Below are positions 51,612 to 59,357 of a DNA stretch of 64,000 nt, one piece after another. Origin of the DNA: JANQOH01 sp965243325 (GTDB lineage Bacteria; Pseudomonadota; Alphaproteobacteria; UBA7887); the NCBI GenBank assembly GCA_965243325.1, contig CBDEUQ010000003.1:992001-1056000 (forward strand). Reading direction: 5' to 3'. Position 1 is the stretch's first letter, and every line of letters starts with the position of its first letter. A model generated the notes under the pieces. The model saw only the letters and a program-made list of their open reading frames with translations. It had not been told where the DNA came from and did no database searches. A program made the position numbers and the translations under genes.

Positions 51612-53306
51612 CCTAAATCCGGCAGTTGATGGTGGTCTGGAATCGCCGCGGCCCTTGTAGACTACGGGGATGAGCGGATTTGGAGGGGCCCGTGAGGGTC
51701 ACCCTGCGGGTGATGGTCCTGGCGCTGCGCGGGATGTCGTCCGAGACGCCGTGAAGGTGGACACCTTCGGCGGCGCGGTCCACGTCGAGTGGGACCCGGA
51801 TGCGGCGGTGACGGCGCTGGGCCATCTGGCGTTTTTCGCGGAATACCTGAAGGTGAGCGGCCGTTTCGACGCGCTGGTGGCGGACTGCCCGCTGCATTAC
51901 ACGAGCCCGAACGCGCCGGCGAAGCGGGACATTCTGGGCACGGTGCTGCTGTCGGTTCTGGCGGGCCAGTCGCGCTATGCGCACATCACGGCGCTGCGCG
52001 GCGACGGGGTGAACCCCGCGCTTCTGGGGATGGGCAAGGTCGCGAGCGAGGATTCGGTCCGGCGCGGTGTGGAGCGGATCGGAGCGGAAGAGGGCACCTC
52101 GTGGCTTCAGGGCCATCTCGACGACACGGTCCGTCCGCTGCTGAGCGAGCCCTGGGTTCTCGACTGCGACACCACGATCAAGCCGCTCTACGGCCATCAG
52201 GAGGGGGCGGTGGTGAGCTACAACCCGAAGAAGCCGGGCCGTCCCTCGCACGCCTGCCATGCGTTCCTGATGGCGGGCACGCGGCTGGTTCTGGATGTCG
52301 AGGTTGCGCCGGGCAACCGTCACCGCTCGCGGCGCGCGGCGCCGTCCTTGTGGGCCTTGCTCGACCGTCTCGGCCGTCCTCGCTGGCCGCGCCTGGTGCG
52401 GGGCGACAAGGACTGGGGCAGCGAGGGCAACATGGCGTCGTGCGAGGCGGCGGGACTGGACCATTTGTTCAAGCTGCGCCTGACCAGGGGCGCGCGCCGG
52501 CTTGCCGAGCGGCAGATGGCGCGGGACGAATGGGAGGACGCGGGCCAGGGCTGGTCGGGGATCGGGGCCGAGCTCCGCCTGCAGGGCTGGAGCCGGTCTC
52601 GCCGGGTGGTGGTGCTGCGCCGCCGGCTTCCGGCTACGCTGGCGCTGACGCGCGGCGACGACGCCCAGGGCGAGCTGTTCTGGAGCGAGACGCGGCCCGG
52701 CACCGGCGTGTGGGAGTTCGCGGTCCTCGCGACCTCGCTCGATCTGGAGGTGCGCTCCGTGGCCCAGCTCTACCGCGACCGGGCCGACGCCGAGAACGGC
52801 TTCGACGAGTTGAAGAACCAGTGGGGCTGGGGCGGCTTCACCACGCGCGATCTGACGCGCTGCCGCCACATGGCCCGGCTGATCGCGCTCGTCTACAACT
52901 GGTGGAGCCTGTTCGTGCGCCTCGCCGATCCCGATCGCCACCGCGAGGCGATCACCAGCCGTCCGCTGCTCCTGCACGGCGTCGCCCGCCAGACCCGACA
53001 TGCCGGCCAGACCCGGCTGACGGTGACCTCCCACCACGGGCGGCGCGAGGCGGTGGCCGCGGCCCTGCGGCGGATCGCCGGCTTCTTCCACGCCCTCGCG
53101 CAAAGTGCGGAGCAGTTGAGCGCCGAGGATCGCTGGCGCCGGATCCTGGCCGAAGCGCTCAGGAAGTACCTCCACGGTCGCGAACCGGGCCGGCCACCGT
53201 GGCTGCCGCCCCCTCGGGCCGCGCCAGCGTGCTGAAAGCGACCCCGAAACCGACCGACCAGACCACGCCAAGAGGACGCTCGCGACCGCCAACTGCCGGA
53301 TTTAGG
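51612..53306 (+). mobile_element. IS1380-like insertion sequence inside spacer 5
   Basis: The 1,695-bp element has perfect 17-bp terminal inverted repeats, CCTAAATCCGGCAGTTG at the left and its complement at the right, and is flanked by a 5-bp direct repeat TTTAT (51607-51611 and 53307-53311). Ends beginning with CCT and a 5-bp AT-rich target duplication are typical of the IS1380 family. Taking out the element and one TTTAT leaves a 37-nt spacer, so the insertion was simple and there has been no later loss around it. Confidence 0.9.
51670..53235 (+). CDS. IS1380-like DDE transposase
   Basis: The 521-aa transposase carries a DDE domain with DCDTTIKPLYGHQEGAVVSY (first Asp), RLVRGDKDWGSEGNM (second Asp) and YRDRADAENGFDELKNQWGW (YREK-like motif with the catalytic Glu). 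These are features of IS4/IS1380-superfamily enzymes. It fills nearly the whole element and appears intact, so the IS may still be mobile. It is read in the same direction as the CRISPR array, so its transcript could run into the distal repeats. Confidence 0.85.
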   Translation: MSGFGGAREGHPAGDGPGAARDVVRDAVKVDTFGGAVHVEWDPDAAVTALGHLAFFAEYLKVSGRFDALVADCPLHYTSPNAPAKRDILGTVLLSVLAGQSRYAHITALRGDGVNPALLGMGKVASEDSVRRGVERIGAEEGTSWLQGHLDDTVRPLLSEPWVLDCDTTIKPLYGHQEGAVVSYNPKKPGRPSHACHAFLMAGTRLVLDVEVAPGNRHRSRRAAPSLWALLDRLGRPRWPRLVRGDKDWGSEGNMASCEAAGLDHLFKLRLTRGARRLAERQMARDEWEDAGQGWSGIGAELRLQGWSRSRRVVVLRRRLPATLALTRGDDAQGELFWSETRPGTGVWEFAVLATSLDLEVRSVAQLYRDRADAENGFDELKNQWGWGGFTTRDLTRCRHMARLIALVYNWWSLFVRLADPDRHREAITSRPLLLHGVARQTRHAGQTRLTVTSHHGRREAVAAALRRIAGFFHALAQSAEQLSAEDRWRRILAEALRKYLHGREPGRPPWLPPPRAAPAC

Positions 53307-53936
53307 TTTATCCCTGCGCCGGTGTCGCCGGGATTTCGATCCCGGCCTTCGTTGAGCGATGCCGCCGGTGTTCAGCGTGGTGGTGCCATCGGTGTGTCGC
53401 CGGGATTTCGATCCCGGCCTTCGTTGAGCGGTCTGGTTCCTGGAGGACGTCCGCCGGCACGACTGGGGTGTCGCCGGGATTTCGATCCCGGCCTTCGTTG
53501 AGCGTCGAACGGCACGGTAGCGGCTGCCGCCGCCAAGACGTGTCGCCGGGATTTCGATCCCGGCCTTCGTTGAGCGATCCGCAAGTGCAATCTCGTGCCC
53601 GGCGGCGAGGCCGGTGTCGCCGGGATTTCGATCCCGGCCTTCGTTGAGCGCGGTTCGCCGTGCGCGGTGCGTTCACGGCCGGAGGTGTCGCCGGGATTTC
53701 GATCCCGGCCTTCGTTGAGCGTTCGAGGACGACCCGACCGCGGGCAAGGGGCGGAGCGTGTCGCCGGGATTTCGATCCCGGCCTTCGTTGAGCGGTGTGG
53801 CAGTTGCCGCTGTCCGTCGAGGCGCGCGAGGGCGTGTCGCCGGGATTTCGATCCCGGCCTTCGTTGAGCGCTCACCGGCTGCACCGGCCTGACGGCGCTG
53901 CCCGAGGGGTGTCGCCGGGATTTCGGTCCCGGCCTT
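53307..53936 (+). CRISPR. CRISPR array, distal part (8 repeats plus a degenerate last repeat)
   Basis: After the 10-nt remainder of spacer 5 (plus the duplicated TTTAT), repeats start at 53322, 53394, 53468, 53540, 53614, 53685, 53758 and 53834, all identical to the leader-side ones. Spacers are 34-39 nt. A last, degenerate repeat at 53909-53936 has A to G in the loop-proximal stem and loses the CGTTGAGCG end, marking the trailer. Overall the array has 14 repeats and 13 spacers. It ends 21 bp before the stop of the opposing glycosyltransferase gene. Confidence 0.97.
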
Positions 53937-53957
53937 GCGCCCGCTTGATTGCGCGGA

Positions 53958-54737
53958 TCATGGGCCATCCCGCGACGCCTCGCGCCAGTGCTCGGCGATC
54001 CACGGCGCCGGCAGACAGCGCCGGTGGAGGCGCCGGGGACGCCATCCGACGAGCGCCTGGTCCGGATCGGGGCGGCCGTGAAACACGAGAATTCGCGTCC
54101 CCGCGGGCAGTCTCGGCGCCCGCGCCAGATTGAGCGGGAAGAGCGGCACGGCATGGCGCTTGAAGCTCCGCACCCACCGCTCCGGCCACCAGTACTTCTC
54201 GCCGAGACCGTAGGTGAGATACGTCTGCGGCGGGTGGAAGCGGGCCAGCGCCCAGTCCCTCTCGGCGCGGAACTTGTCGATGACGAACTGCGTCGAGTTC
54301 GCGCGCCACCGGAAGACGGACGAATTGCCGACGTCCGGTCGCTTCTTGAATACATGGTGGCGCAGGATCCAGTTGTGAATGATGCAGCGCTTGCCGGGCA
54401 TGTAGTCGAAGAAGCAGTCGATGCCGCCGGTGACCGCCAGGTCCAGATCGAGGAACAGGCAATCGCCGTGCATGTCCGCTAATCCGTCGGCGAACAGGCC
54501 GAGCTTCAGCCAGGTCGTGCGCTGGAAGGGCTCCGGCAGGTCGAGGAGCGGCAGCGGATGCGGCTCGACTTCGGGTTGCAGACCGGCGGCATCGTCGGTG
54601 AAGCAGACGAAGCGGAATTCGCGGCCGAGGTTGCGGCGCACGCCGTCGTACAGCCGGTTGACGAAGTGCGCGCCGTAGCGGTCGCCCCACTTCAGGCAGA
54701 CGACGTTCACGAGTTCCGGGGCCGGCGGGCCCTTCAC
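53958..54737 (-). CDS. glycosyltransferase-like protein
   Basis: The 259-aa product has the layout of GT-A-fold glycosyltransferases that act on capsule or polysaccharide: VVCLKWGDRYGAHFVNRLYD at the N-terminus, FRFVCFTDD, and the metal-binding DCLFLDLDLAVTGGID (DxD). It ends with PAPWIAEHW. Sugar donor and acceptor are unknown. Translation begins at GTG 54737. It is the first gene after the CRISPR trailer and reads toward it. It has no polysaccharide-cluster neighbours here. Confidence 0.7.
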   Translation of the reverse strand: MKGPPAPELVNVVCLKWGDRYGAHFVNRLYDGVRRNLGREFRFVCFTDDAAGLQPEVEPHPLPLLDLPEPFQRTTWLKLGLFADGLADMHGDCLFLDLDLAVTGGIDCFFDYMPGKRCIIHNWILRHHVFKKRPDVGNSSVFRWRANSTQFVIDKFRAERDWALARFHPPQTYLTYGLGEKYWWPERWVRSFKRHAVPLFPLNLARAPRLPAGTRILVFHGRPDPDQALVGWRPRRLHRRCLPAPWIAEHWREASRDGP

Positions 54738-54783
54738 GGTCGCGTCCCGTGCCGAGCGGGGCGTCGTCGTGCGGCGGGCGTCG

Positions 54784-55176
54784 TCAATACCGGTAGTAGT
54801 CGGGCTTGAACGGCCCGTCGACGTCGACGTTGATATAGGCGGTCTGGGCGTCGGAGAGCCGGGTGAGGCGGGCGCCCACCTTGGCGAGATGCAGCGCCGC
54901 CACCTTCTCGTCGAGGTGCTTCGGCAGGGTGTAGACCTTCTTCCCGTAGGCGGCGCCGTTGGTCCACAGCTCGATCTGGGCGAGCACCTGGTTGGTGAAC
55001 GACGCGCTCATCACGAAGCTCGGATGGCCGGTGGCGCATCCGAGATTGACGAGCCGCCCCTTGGCCAGGACGATCAGCTTCTTGCCGTCGGGGAACGCGA
55101 CCTGATCGACCTGCGGCTTGATCTCGTCCCACACCAGGTTGCCGAGCGCCGCGATCTGGATCTCCGAGTCGAAGAG
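54784..55176 (-). pseudogene. ahcY: adenosylhomocysteinase, C-terminal remnant
   Basis: The last ~130 codons of AhcY are intact: LFDSEIQIAALGNLVWDEIK, LVNLGCATGHPSFVMSASFT and NQVLAQIELW, ending in the invariant PFKPDYYRY. AhcY hydrolyses S-adenosylhomocysteine to homocysteine and adenosine and needs its missing N-terminal and NAD-binding parts. The fragment joins directly to an HU gene remnant at about 55176, so a deletion fused the two. A complete copy presumably exists elsewhere in the genome. Confidence 0.85.
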
Positions 55177-55426
55177 GCCTGCCGGCCTTGAACACCGGCA
55201 CCGTGGAAGCGGCGACCGTCACCTTCTCGCCCGTTCGCTGGTTCTGCGCGGTCCGCGCCGGCCGGTTCCGCGTCGCAAACGTGCCGAAGCCGAGTATCTG
55301 TGTCTTCTCGCCATTTGCCAGGGCCTCACCGATCGCCTCGAACACGCCGTCGACCGCATTTTTGGCCGCGGCCTGCTCATTCCGGTCCGGCCTGCCAGGC
55401 GCTTCGCCAGTTCCCCTTTGTTCATC
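55177..55426 (-). pseudogene. HU-family DNA-binding protein, frameshifted and truncated
   Basis: From ATG 55426 the frame reads MNKGELAKRLAGRTGMS; then one base appears to be missing near 55376. In the next frame the protein continues AAAKNAVDGVFEAIGEALAN, GEKTQILGFGTFATRNRPAR and VPVFKAG. This is HU (HupB-like) without its last few residues, the remainder replaced by the ahcY fragment. Both defects make it non-functional. Confidence 0.8.
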
Positions 55427-55734
55427 GATGCGCTCCCGTTTCCGCGCAATCCGTCGGATTCCGGATCGAATAGCACGTCTTGTCGAAGGGCGCGACAACC
55501 TGCAAACCGGCTCCGCGAGGAACGCGTTTCTGCAGCCTCCTCCTCCGCCATTCGCGGACCGCCTCGATCTTCACGAGGCGTAACGCCGCAACAGCCGCTG
55601 GCCGTGGCGCCTCGGTCGCGCCTCGGTCGGCGCGAGGTCGAGCGGCCGCGGCTCCCGTCGCCCAGACCACTCGGCTGGGACGCCTGTCCGCGCGGACCCT
55701 GTTGTTCGGCAAGAGCCTCAAGTCGGCCGACCAT
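55427..55734. other. 308-bp gap without a supported gene
   Basis: The stretch separates the HU remnant from a minus-strand HTH-type gene. It contains the likely old HU promoter region near its left end and otherwise nothing I can assign. Confidence 0.35.
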
Positions 55735-56127
55735 TCACCAGCGTGCGGTTTTCGCCGCCGCCACCACCGCCTCCACCTGGGTGCGGGATACCCGGAACTC
55801 CCGGGCGATTGCCGCCGGCCTGAGGCCGGCTTCAAATGCCGCGAGCACCAAGCGTTTCTGCCCGGGAGTAACCCGGGCGGCCGGCTGGCGCGTCTTGCCG
55901 CCGACCGCCTTGCTGTCCTGCCGTCCGCGGCGGCGCGCCTCGGCGGTCACGCATTCGAGCAGCCGGTCGAAATCGGCGTCGTCCAGATGCCGCAGGGCGC
56001 GTCCGAGGTCGGCGGGCAGGGCGAACGGTATCTTCTTCCGCGCAACGCCGGCCACGCCCGACCCCGGCCTGCCGTACGCTCCCGCACCTTTACCGGACCG
56101 GCCGGATTGCGGCCCGGGTTTCGCCAT
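55735..56127 (-). CDS. hypothetical protein with C-terminal HTH-like segment, 130 aa
   Basis: The product has a basic, Gly-rich start, a middle helix (LPADLGRALRHLDDADFDRL) and a C-terminal segment, RVTPGQKRLVLAAFEAGLRP followed by AAIAREFRVSRTQVEAVVAA, that looks like a resolvase-type helix-turn-helix. Small HTH proteins of this kind are common near relaxase genes of conjugative elements, where they may act as accessory DNA-binding or regulatory factors. That role is inferred from position. Confidence 0.55.
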   Translation of the reverse strand: MAKPGPQSGRSGKGAGAYGRPGSGVAGVARKKIPFALPADLGRALRHLDDADFDRLLECVTAEARRRGRQDSKAVGGKTRQPAARVTPGQKRLVLAAFEAGLRPAAIAREFRVSRTQVEAVVAAAKTARW

Positions 56128-56603
56128 CGCTTCCTCCAGCTGTCAATCAGCACTACCGAAGAATACACGCTCCAGGTGCTCAAGAGCGCGGCGGTGGCCG
56201 GCCCGACCCTCCCGCGTGTTCTTCGGCGCGGGCGTTCGGCGTCGATCCGCATCGTAACCATTCGAGAAACGGGCTTCCGAGGGGTCAGGGGGTCGCGCTT
56301 GCCGGCACTCCAACCGCCGGATTCCGGTTGCAACGCCGGATCCATGGCGTCCCGGACAAGAGGTGGGCATGCGCGGAAGCGCGACCGATGCGAAGAGCGT
56401 TCCGACTTGGCCGCAAGCCAAACCAACCGGCGATCGGACCAACCCGGAAAGTGGGCCTGTCATGCACTGAACCCAACCTGCTTCTCCACTTGACTGCGTG
56501 TCCTCACAAGAGGCGGAGAGGGGCGGTGAGGGATTGCGGCGGTGGGGAGCCCGGGTGCGGGCGCTGCCTCCGTTTTCGATCACCGACGGATGGAGACGGC
56601 AAC
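56128..56603. other. 476-bp gap, possible transfer or control region
   Basis: No gene is supported. The region lies between divergent genes (a minus-strand HTH gene and a plus-strand hypothetical), the usual place for promoters and sometimes for an origin of transfer in conjugative elements. I see partial repeats such as GCCGGATT / CCGGATTCCGG (56320-56345) but no clear nic-site consensus. Confidence 0.3.
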
Positions 56604-56930
56604 ATGACGGCAGCGATGGCATTGCCTGGCAACACGGCGGACACGTTTCTGGTGCACCTGTTCGGCACCGGCCTGGCCGACGAGACATACGTGGTGGAGA
56701 AGTTTCGCGCGCGCGCGGACGGCGACATCGTATCCGTCCCCGCCGGGCCGGTCGGCGCGAAGGGCCGGGGCAAGGCGAAGCGCACGGTGGTCTCGCGCAA
56801 GGAGGTCGAGGCGATGCGCCCCGACCGCACGGAGATCATCGTCTGCACGGGGCTGCGTACCCGCGGCGGGCGGCAAGCCTGGGGCGCGGTGGCCCTGGGC
56901 CTTTTCTGCGACCGCAGGCAGCGGGGCTGA
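56604..56930 (+). CDS. hypothetical protein, 108 aa
   Basis: The product from ATG 56604 reads MTAAMALPGNTADTFLVHLF and includes TYVVEKFRARADGDIVSVPA and basic KGRGKAKRTVVSRKE. I do not recognise it. It is the first of two plus-strand genes next to the relaxase and resembles in style the small uncharacterised genes of conjugative plasmids. An earlier in-frame start exists but has no supporting site. Confidence 0.45.
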   Translation: MTAAMALPGNTADTFLVHLFGTGLADETYVVEKFRARADGDIVSVPAGPVGAKGRGKAKRTVVSRKEVEAMRPDRTEIIVCTGLRTRGGRQAWGAVALGLFCDRRQRG

Positions 56931-57017
56931 GCGGCGATCCCGTGGGGCGTCCGGCGGAGGATATCCGCTGGTCGTCCCGCTTCCGCATCGACATCGATAC
57001 GAGGGAGGACGGCGCCG

Positions 57018-57890
57018 ATGGCATGCCGTGAAGCACAAGAAGGGAAGCGGCGCGACCGCGACGAGGGGCGCCGAACCGCCGGCGCACCGCGCCACGCAGA
57101 CCCGGAGAAGGCGCGGGCACGCGAGCGGAAGCGCTCGCGCGAACGCACCGCCGAACGCCTCGCTCGGGGATTGTGCAGGACGTGCGGCCGGGAGCCGTCC
57201 GTCCCCGGACGCCGCGAGTGCGCGCCGTGCGCCGAGGTTCGGCGCGCGCGCCAGCGCGAGCGCTACAGGGAGGCCAGGGCCGTCGGCAAACGCTACGGCG
57301 GACGCGACCCGGAGACGTGCCGCGAGGTCGCGCGGCGGGGGCGGCGGAAGTGCAGCGAGGCAGGCCTGTGCCGGGCGTGCGGCGCGAGCCCGCCGGCCGA
57401 CGGCGCGATCCTGTGCGAGCCGTGCCTGACGACGAGGCGAGCGGCCGATCGGGCAGCGTATGCCGCCCGCCGCGCCGCCGGCATATGCACAGGCTGCGGC
57501 GCCGAGGCGGCCGACGGCGCGGCGCGGTGCGCCCGCTGCGCCGCGCGCCAGGCGGCGGGGGTGTCGCGGGAGAAGAAGAACGCGGCGAAGCGCCGGCGGT
57601 ACACCCGCAGGCGCATCCACGGCCGATGCACCGACTGCGGCGCCCCGGCACCGGGGGCGTCGCGGTGCGAGCTGTGCGCGCGGCGGTTGCGGGCGCGCTC
57701 GGACGCCTGGCGCGGCCTGCCGGCGTGGCCGGCGCGCTTCACGGTGATCGAAATCGCGACGGGCGAGGACCACGGGACGTACGACAGTGAGGCCGAGGCC
57801 GTCGCCTGCCTCGCCTTTGCGAAGCTCTCGCGCGACGAGGTCGAGATCGTCAGCGACGCATCGCCGATGGCGCGATTCGTGTCGTGGTGA
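57018..57890 (+). CDS. protein with four zinc-ribbon repeats
   Basis: The 290-aa basic protein contains four similar Cys-rich units: GLCRTCGREPSVPGRRECAP-C (residues ~51-72), GLCRACGASPPADGAILCEP-C (~116-137), GICTGCGAEAADGAARCARC (~155-174) and GRCTDCGAPAPGASRCELC (~202-220). Each has two CxxC knuckles that could bind one zinc. Arg-rich linkers separate the units, and the C-terminal ~60 residues form a separate domain (PARFTVIEIATGEDHGTYDS). DNA or RNA binding is likely from the charge and zinc sites. It lies divergently next to the relaxase block. I do not know a named family. Confidence 0.6.
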   Translation: MACREAQEGKRRDRDEGRRTAGAPRHADPEKARARERKRSRERTAERLARGLCRTCGREPSVPGRRECAPCAEVRRARQRERYREARAVGKRYGGRDPETCREVARRGRRKCSEAGLCRACGASPPADGAILCEPCLTTRRAADRAAYAARRAAGICTGCGAEAADGAARCARCAARQAAGVSREKKNAAKRRRYTRRRIHGRCTDCGAPAPGASRCELCARRLRARSDAWRGLPAWPARFTVIEIATGEDHGTYDSEAEAVACLAFAKLSRDEVEIVSDASPMARFVSW

Positions 57891-57964
57891 AGAGCGCGGC
57901 GCGACGGCGGCGTGCGACCGGCAACCGGGCCGGCGCCGCGGTTGGCCGCTTCCAGCCATGCCGC

Positions 57965-59332
57965 TCACGCCGTTTTCCACCGCGCCAGGAGATCCCCCCT
58001 GATGCGCGTCGCGATCTGGCGGGCCTGCGTGTCGAGGTCGTACCAGAGGCTGTCGAAGCGTTTCGCCTCCATGCGGATGACGCGGCCGATGCGCCGCATC
58101 CTGGCGTGGGTGACCGCCTTGCGGCGTTCGTAAGCGGGGTCGGTCGACCCCATCACCTCGATGACGTACCGCGCCGTGCCGCGGTCGGCGAACGGACCTT
58201 CCGGGAGTGGTCCGTCCGGACCGGCGCGCCGGGGTCCCCCGTCGCCCGGGCGGGTGACGGTGAGGACCGCGTCGGGCAGGCACGGGCGGCCGTCCACGAC
58301 GAGCGGGAACAGCGGCTTCTCGAGCGCGACCCGGGCGGGTCCTCCGGGCGCGTCGGCGAGCGCCGGATCGCGCGCGAGGTCGGCGGCGACGCCGCGGAGC
58401 GCAGCGAGGGCGCGGCGCTCGTTGTCGGAATCCACCGGCATCGGGATCTCCGGCGAGAGGACGGGCTGCACCGAGGCGGCGCGGCACACCCCAGCCTCGC
58501 CGTCCCCGCCGCGGGCCACGATCCCGAGGAAGAGGAAGGGCCCCCCGATGCGGTGGCGGCCGACGGCCGGTCTCGCCACCCTCGATCGCACCTCGACCCG
58601 GCCCGCATCGGGGTGACTCGGGTTGATGCAGCGCTCGGCGACGTCATGGGCGAGCCAGGAGAGCAGCACGAAGGCCTGCCCGTGCCCCGGCCAGACGCGG
58701 GCCATCGCGTCAAGCCGTTCCGGCATTCCGTCCGCGGCCCATGTGGCGGGATCGGTGAACAGGATGTCGGACATCGGCACGCCGCCGGCAACGCGCACCT
58801 CCCGGGCGGCGCGCCGGTAATCCGCCAGCCAGTCCGTCGGCGCGACCGCACCGCCGGCGCCGTCGAAGCGGTTGAGCCCCGCCGCCTGCATCATGGTCTT
58901 CAGCACCTGCGACAGGCTGGACGGCCGCCCGCCCTTCCACGGCCGCTCGACGCCGTCGCCCGGTCCATCGCCCGGCGCCGCCCCGCCGTCCTGCAGGAAG
59001 AGGTCGGCCACCAGGGCGGCGGCATCGGCGTCGTCTCCGGCATCGCGCAGGCCGAAGGGGCAGTCCGGCGCATGCGGCACCGGTGCGTCGGGCAGGTTGA
59101 CCGCGGAGACCGTCCCCGCGCCGTGCCTGCGGAAGGCGATGACGGCGCCGTCCCGGCAGTCGCACAGAAGCCAGCGTTTTTCGTGGCGGAGCCAGTCGAC
59201 CGTGCGCTGGTAGATCGTGCGCGCCGCGTCGTCGGCCTCGTCCCGCCGTACCGCCCGCAGCGCGTCCTCCGCGAGCGGCGACAGCGGCCCGACCAGCTCC
59301 AGCGTGTACTTCCTGACGATCTCGAGGGTCAC
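57965..59332 (-). CDS. hypothetical 455-aa protein adjacent to the relaxase
   Basis: A long soluble protein: MTLEIVRKYTLELVGPLSPL at the N-terminus, a Cys pair (LLCDCRDGAV), and a C-terminal part with RYVIEVMGSTDPAYERRKAV that may contain a nuclease-like E-x(n)-K arrangement. It begins 25 bp after the end of the relaxase gene, in the same direction, so they are probably co-transcribed. I infer a conjugation-linked role from context only. Confidence 0.55.
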   Translation of the reverse strand: MTLEIVRKYTLELVGPLSPLAEDALRAVRRDEADDAARTIYQRTVDWLRHEKRWLLCDCRDGAVIAFRRHGAGTVSAVNLPDAPVPHAPDCPFGLRDAGDDADAAALVADLFLQDGGAAPGDGPGDGVERPWKGGRPSSLSQVLKTMMQAAGLNRFDGAGGAVAPTDWLADYRRAAREVRVAGGVPMSDILFTDPATWAADGMPERLDAMARVWPGHGQAFVLLSWLAHDVAERCINPSHPDAGRVEVRSRVARPAVGRHRIGGPFLFLGIVARGGDGEAGVCRAASVQPVLSPEIPMPVDSDNERRALAALRGVAADLARDPALADAPGGPARVALEKPLFPLVVDGRPCLPDAVLTVTRPGDGGPRRAGPDGPLPEGPFADRGTARYVIEVMGSTDPAYERRKAVTHARMRRIGRVIRMEAKRFDSLWYDLDTQARQIATRIRGDLLARWKTA

Positions 59333-59357
59333 GGTCCTTCGCTCCCCGACGCGCGGC

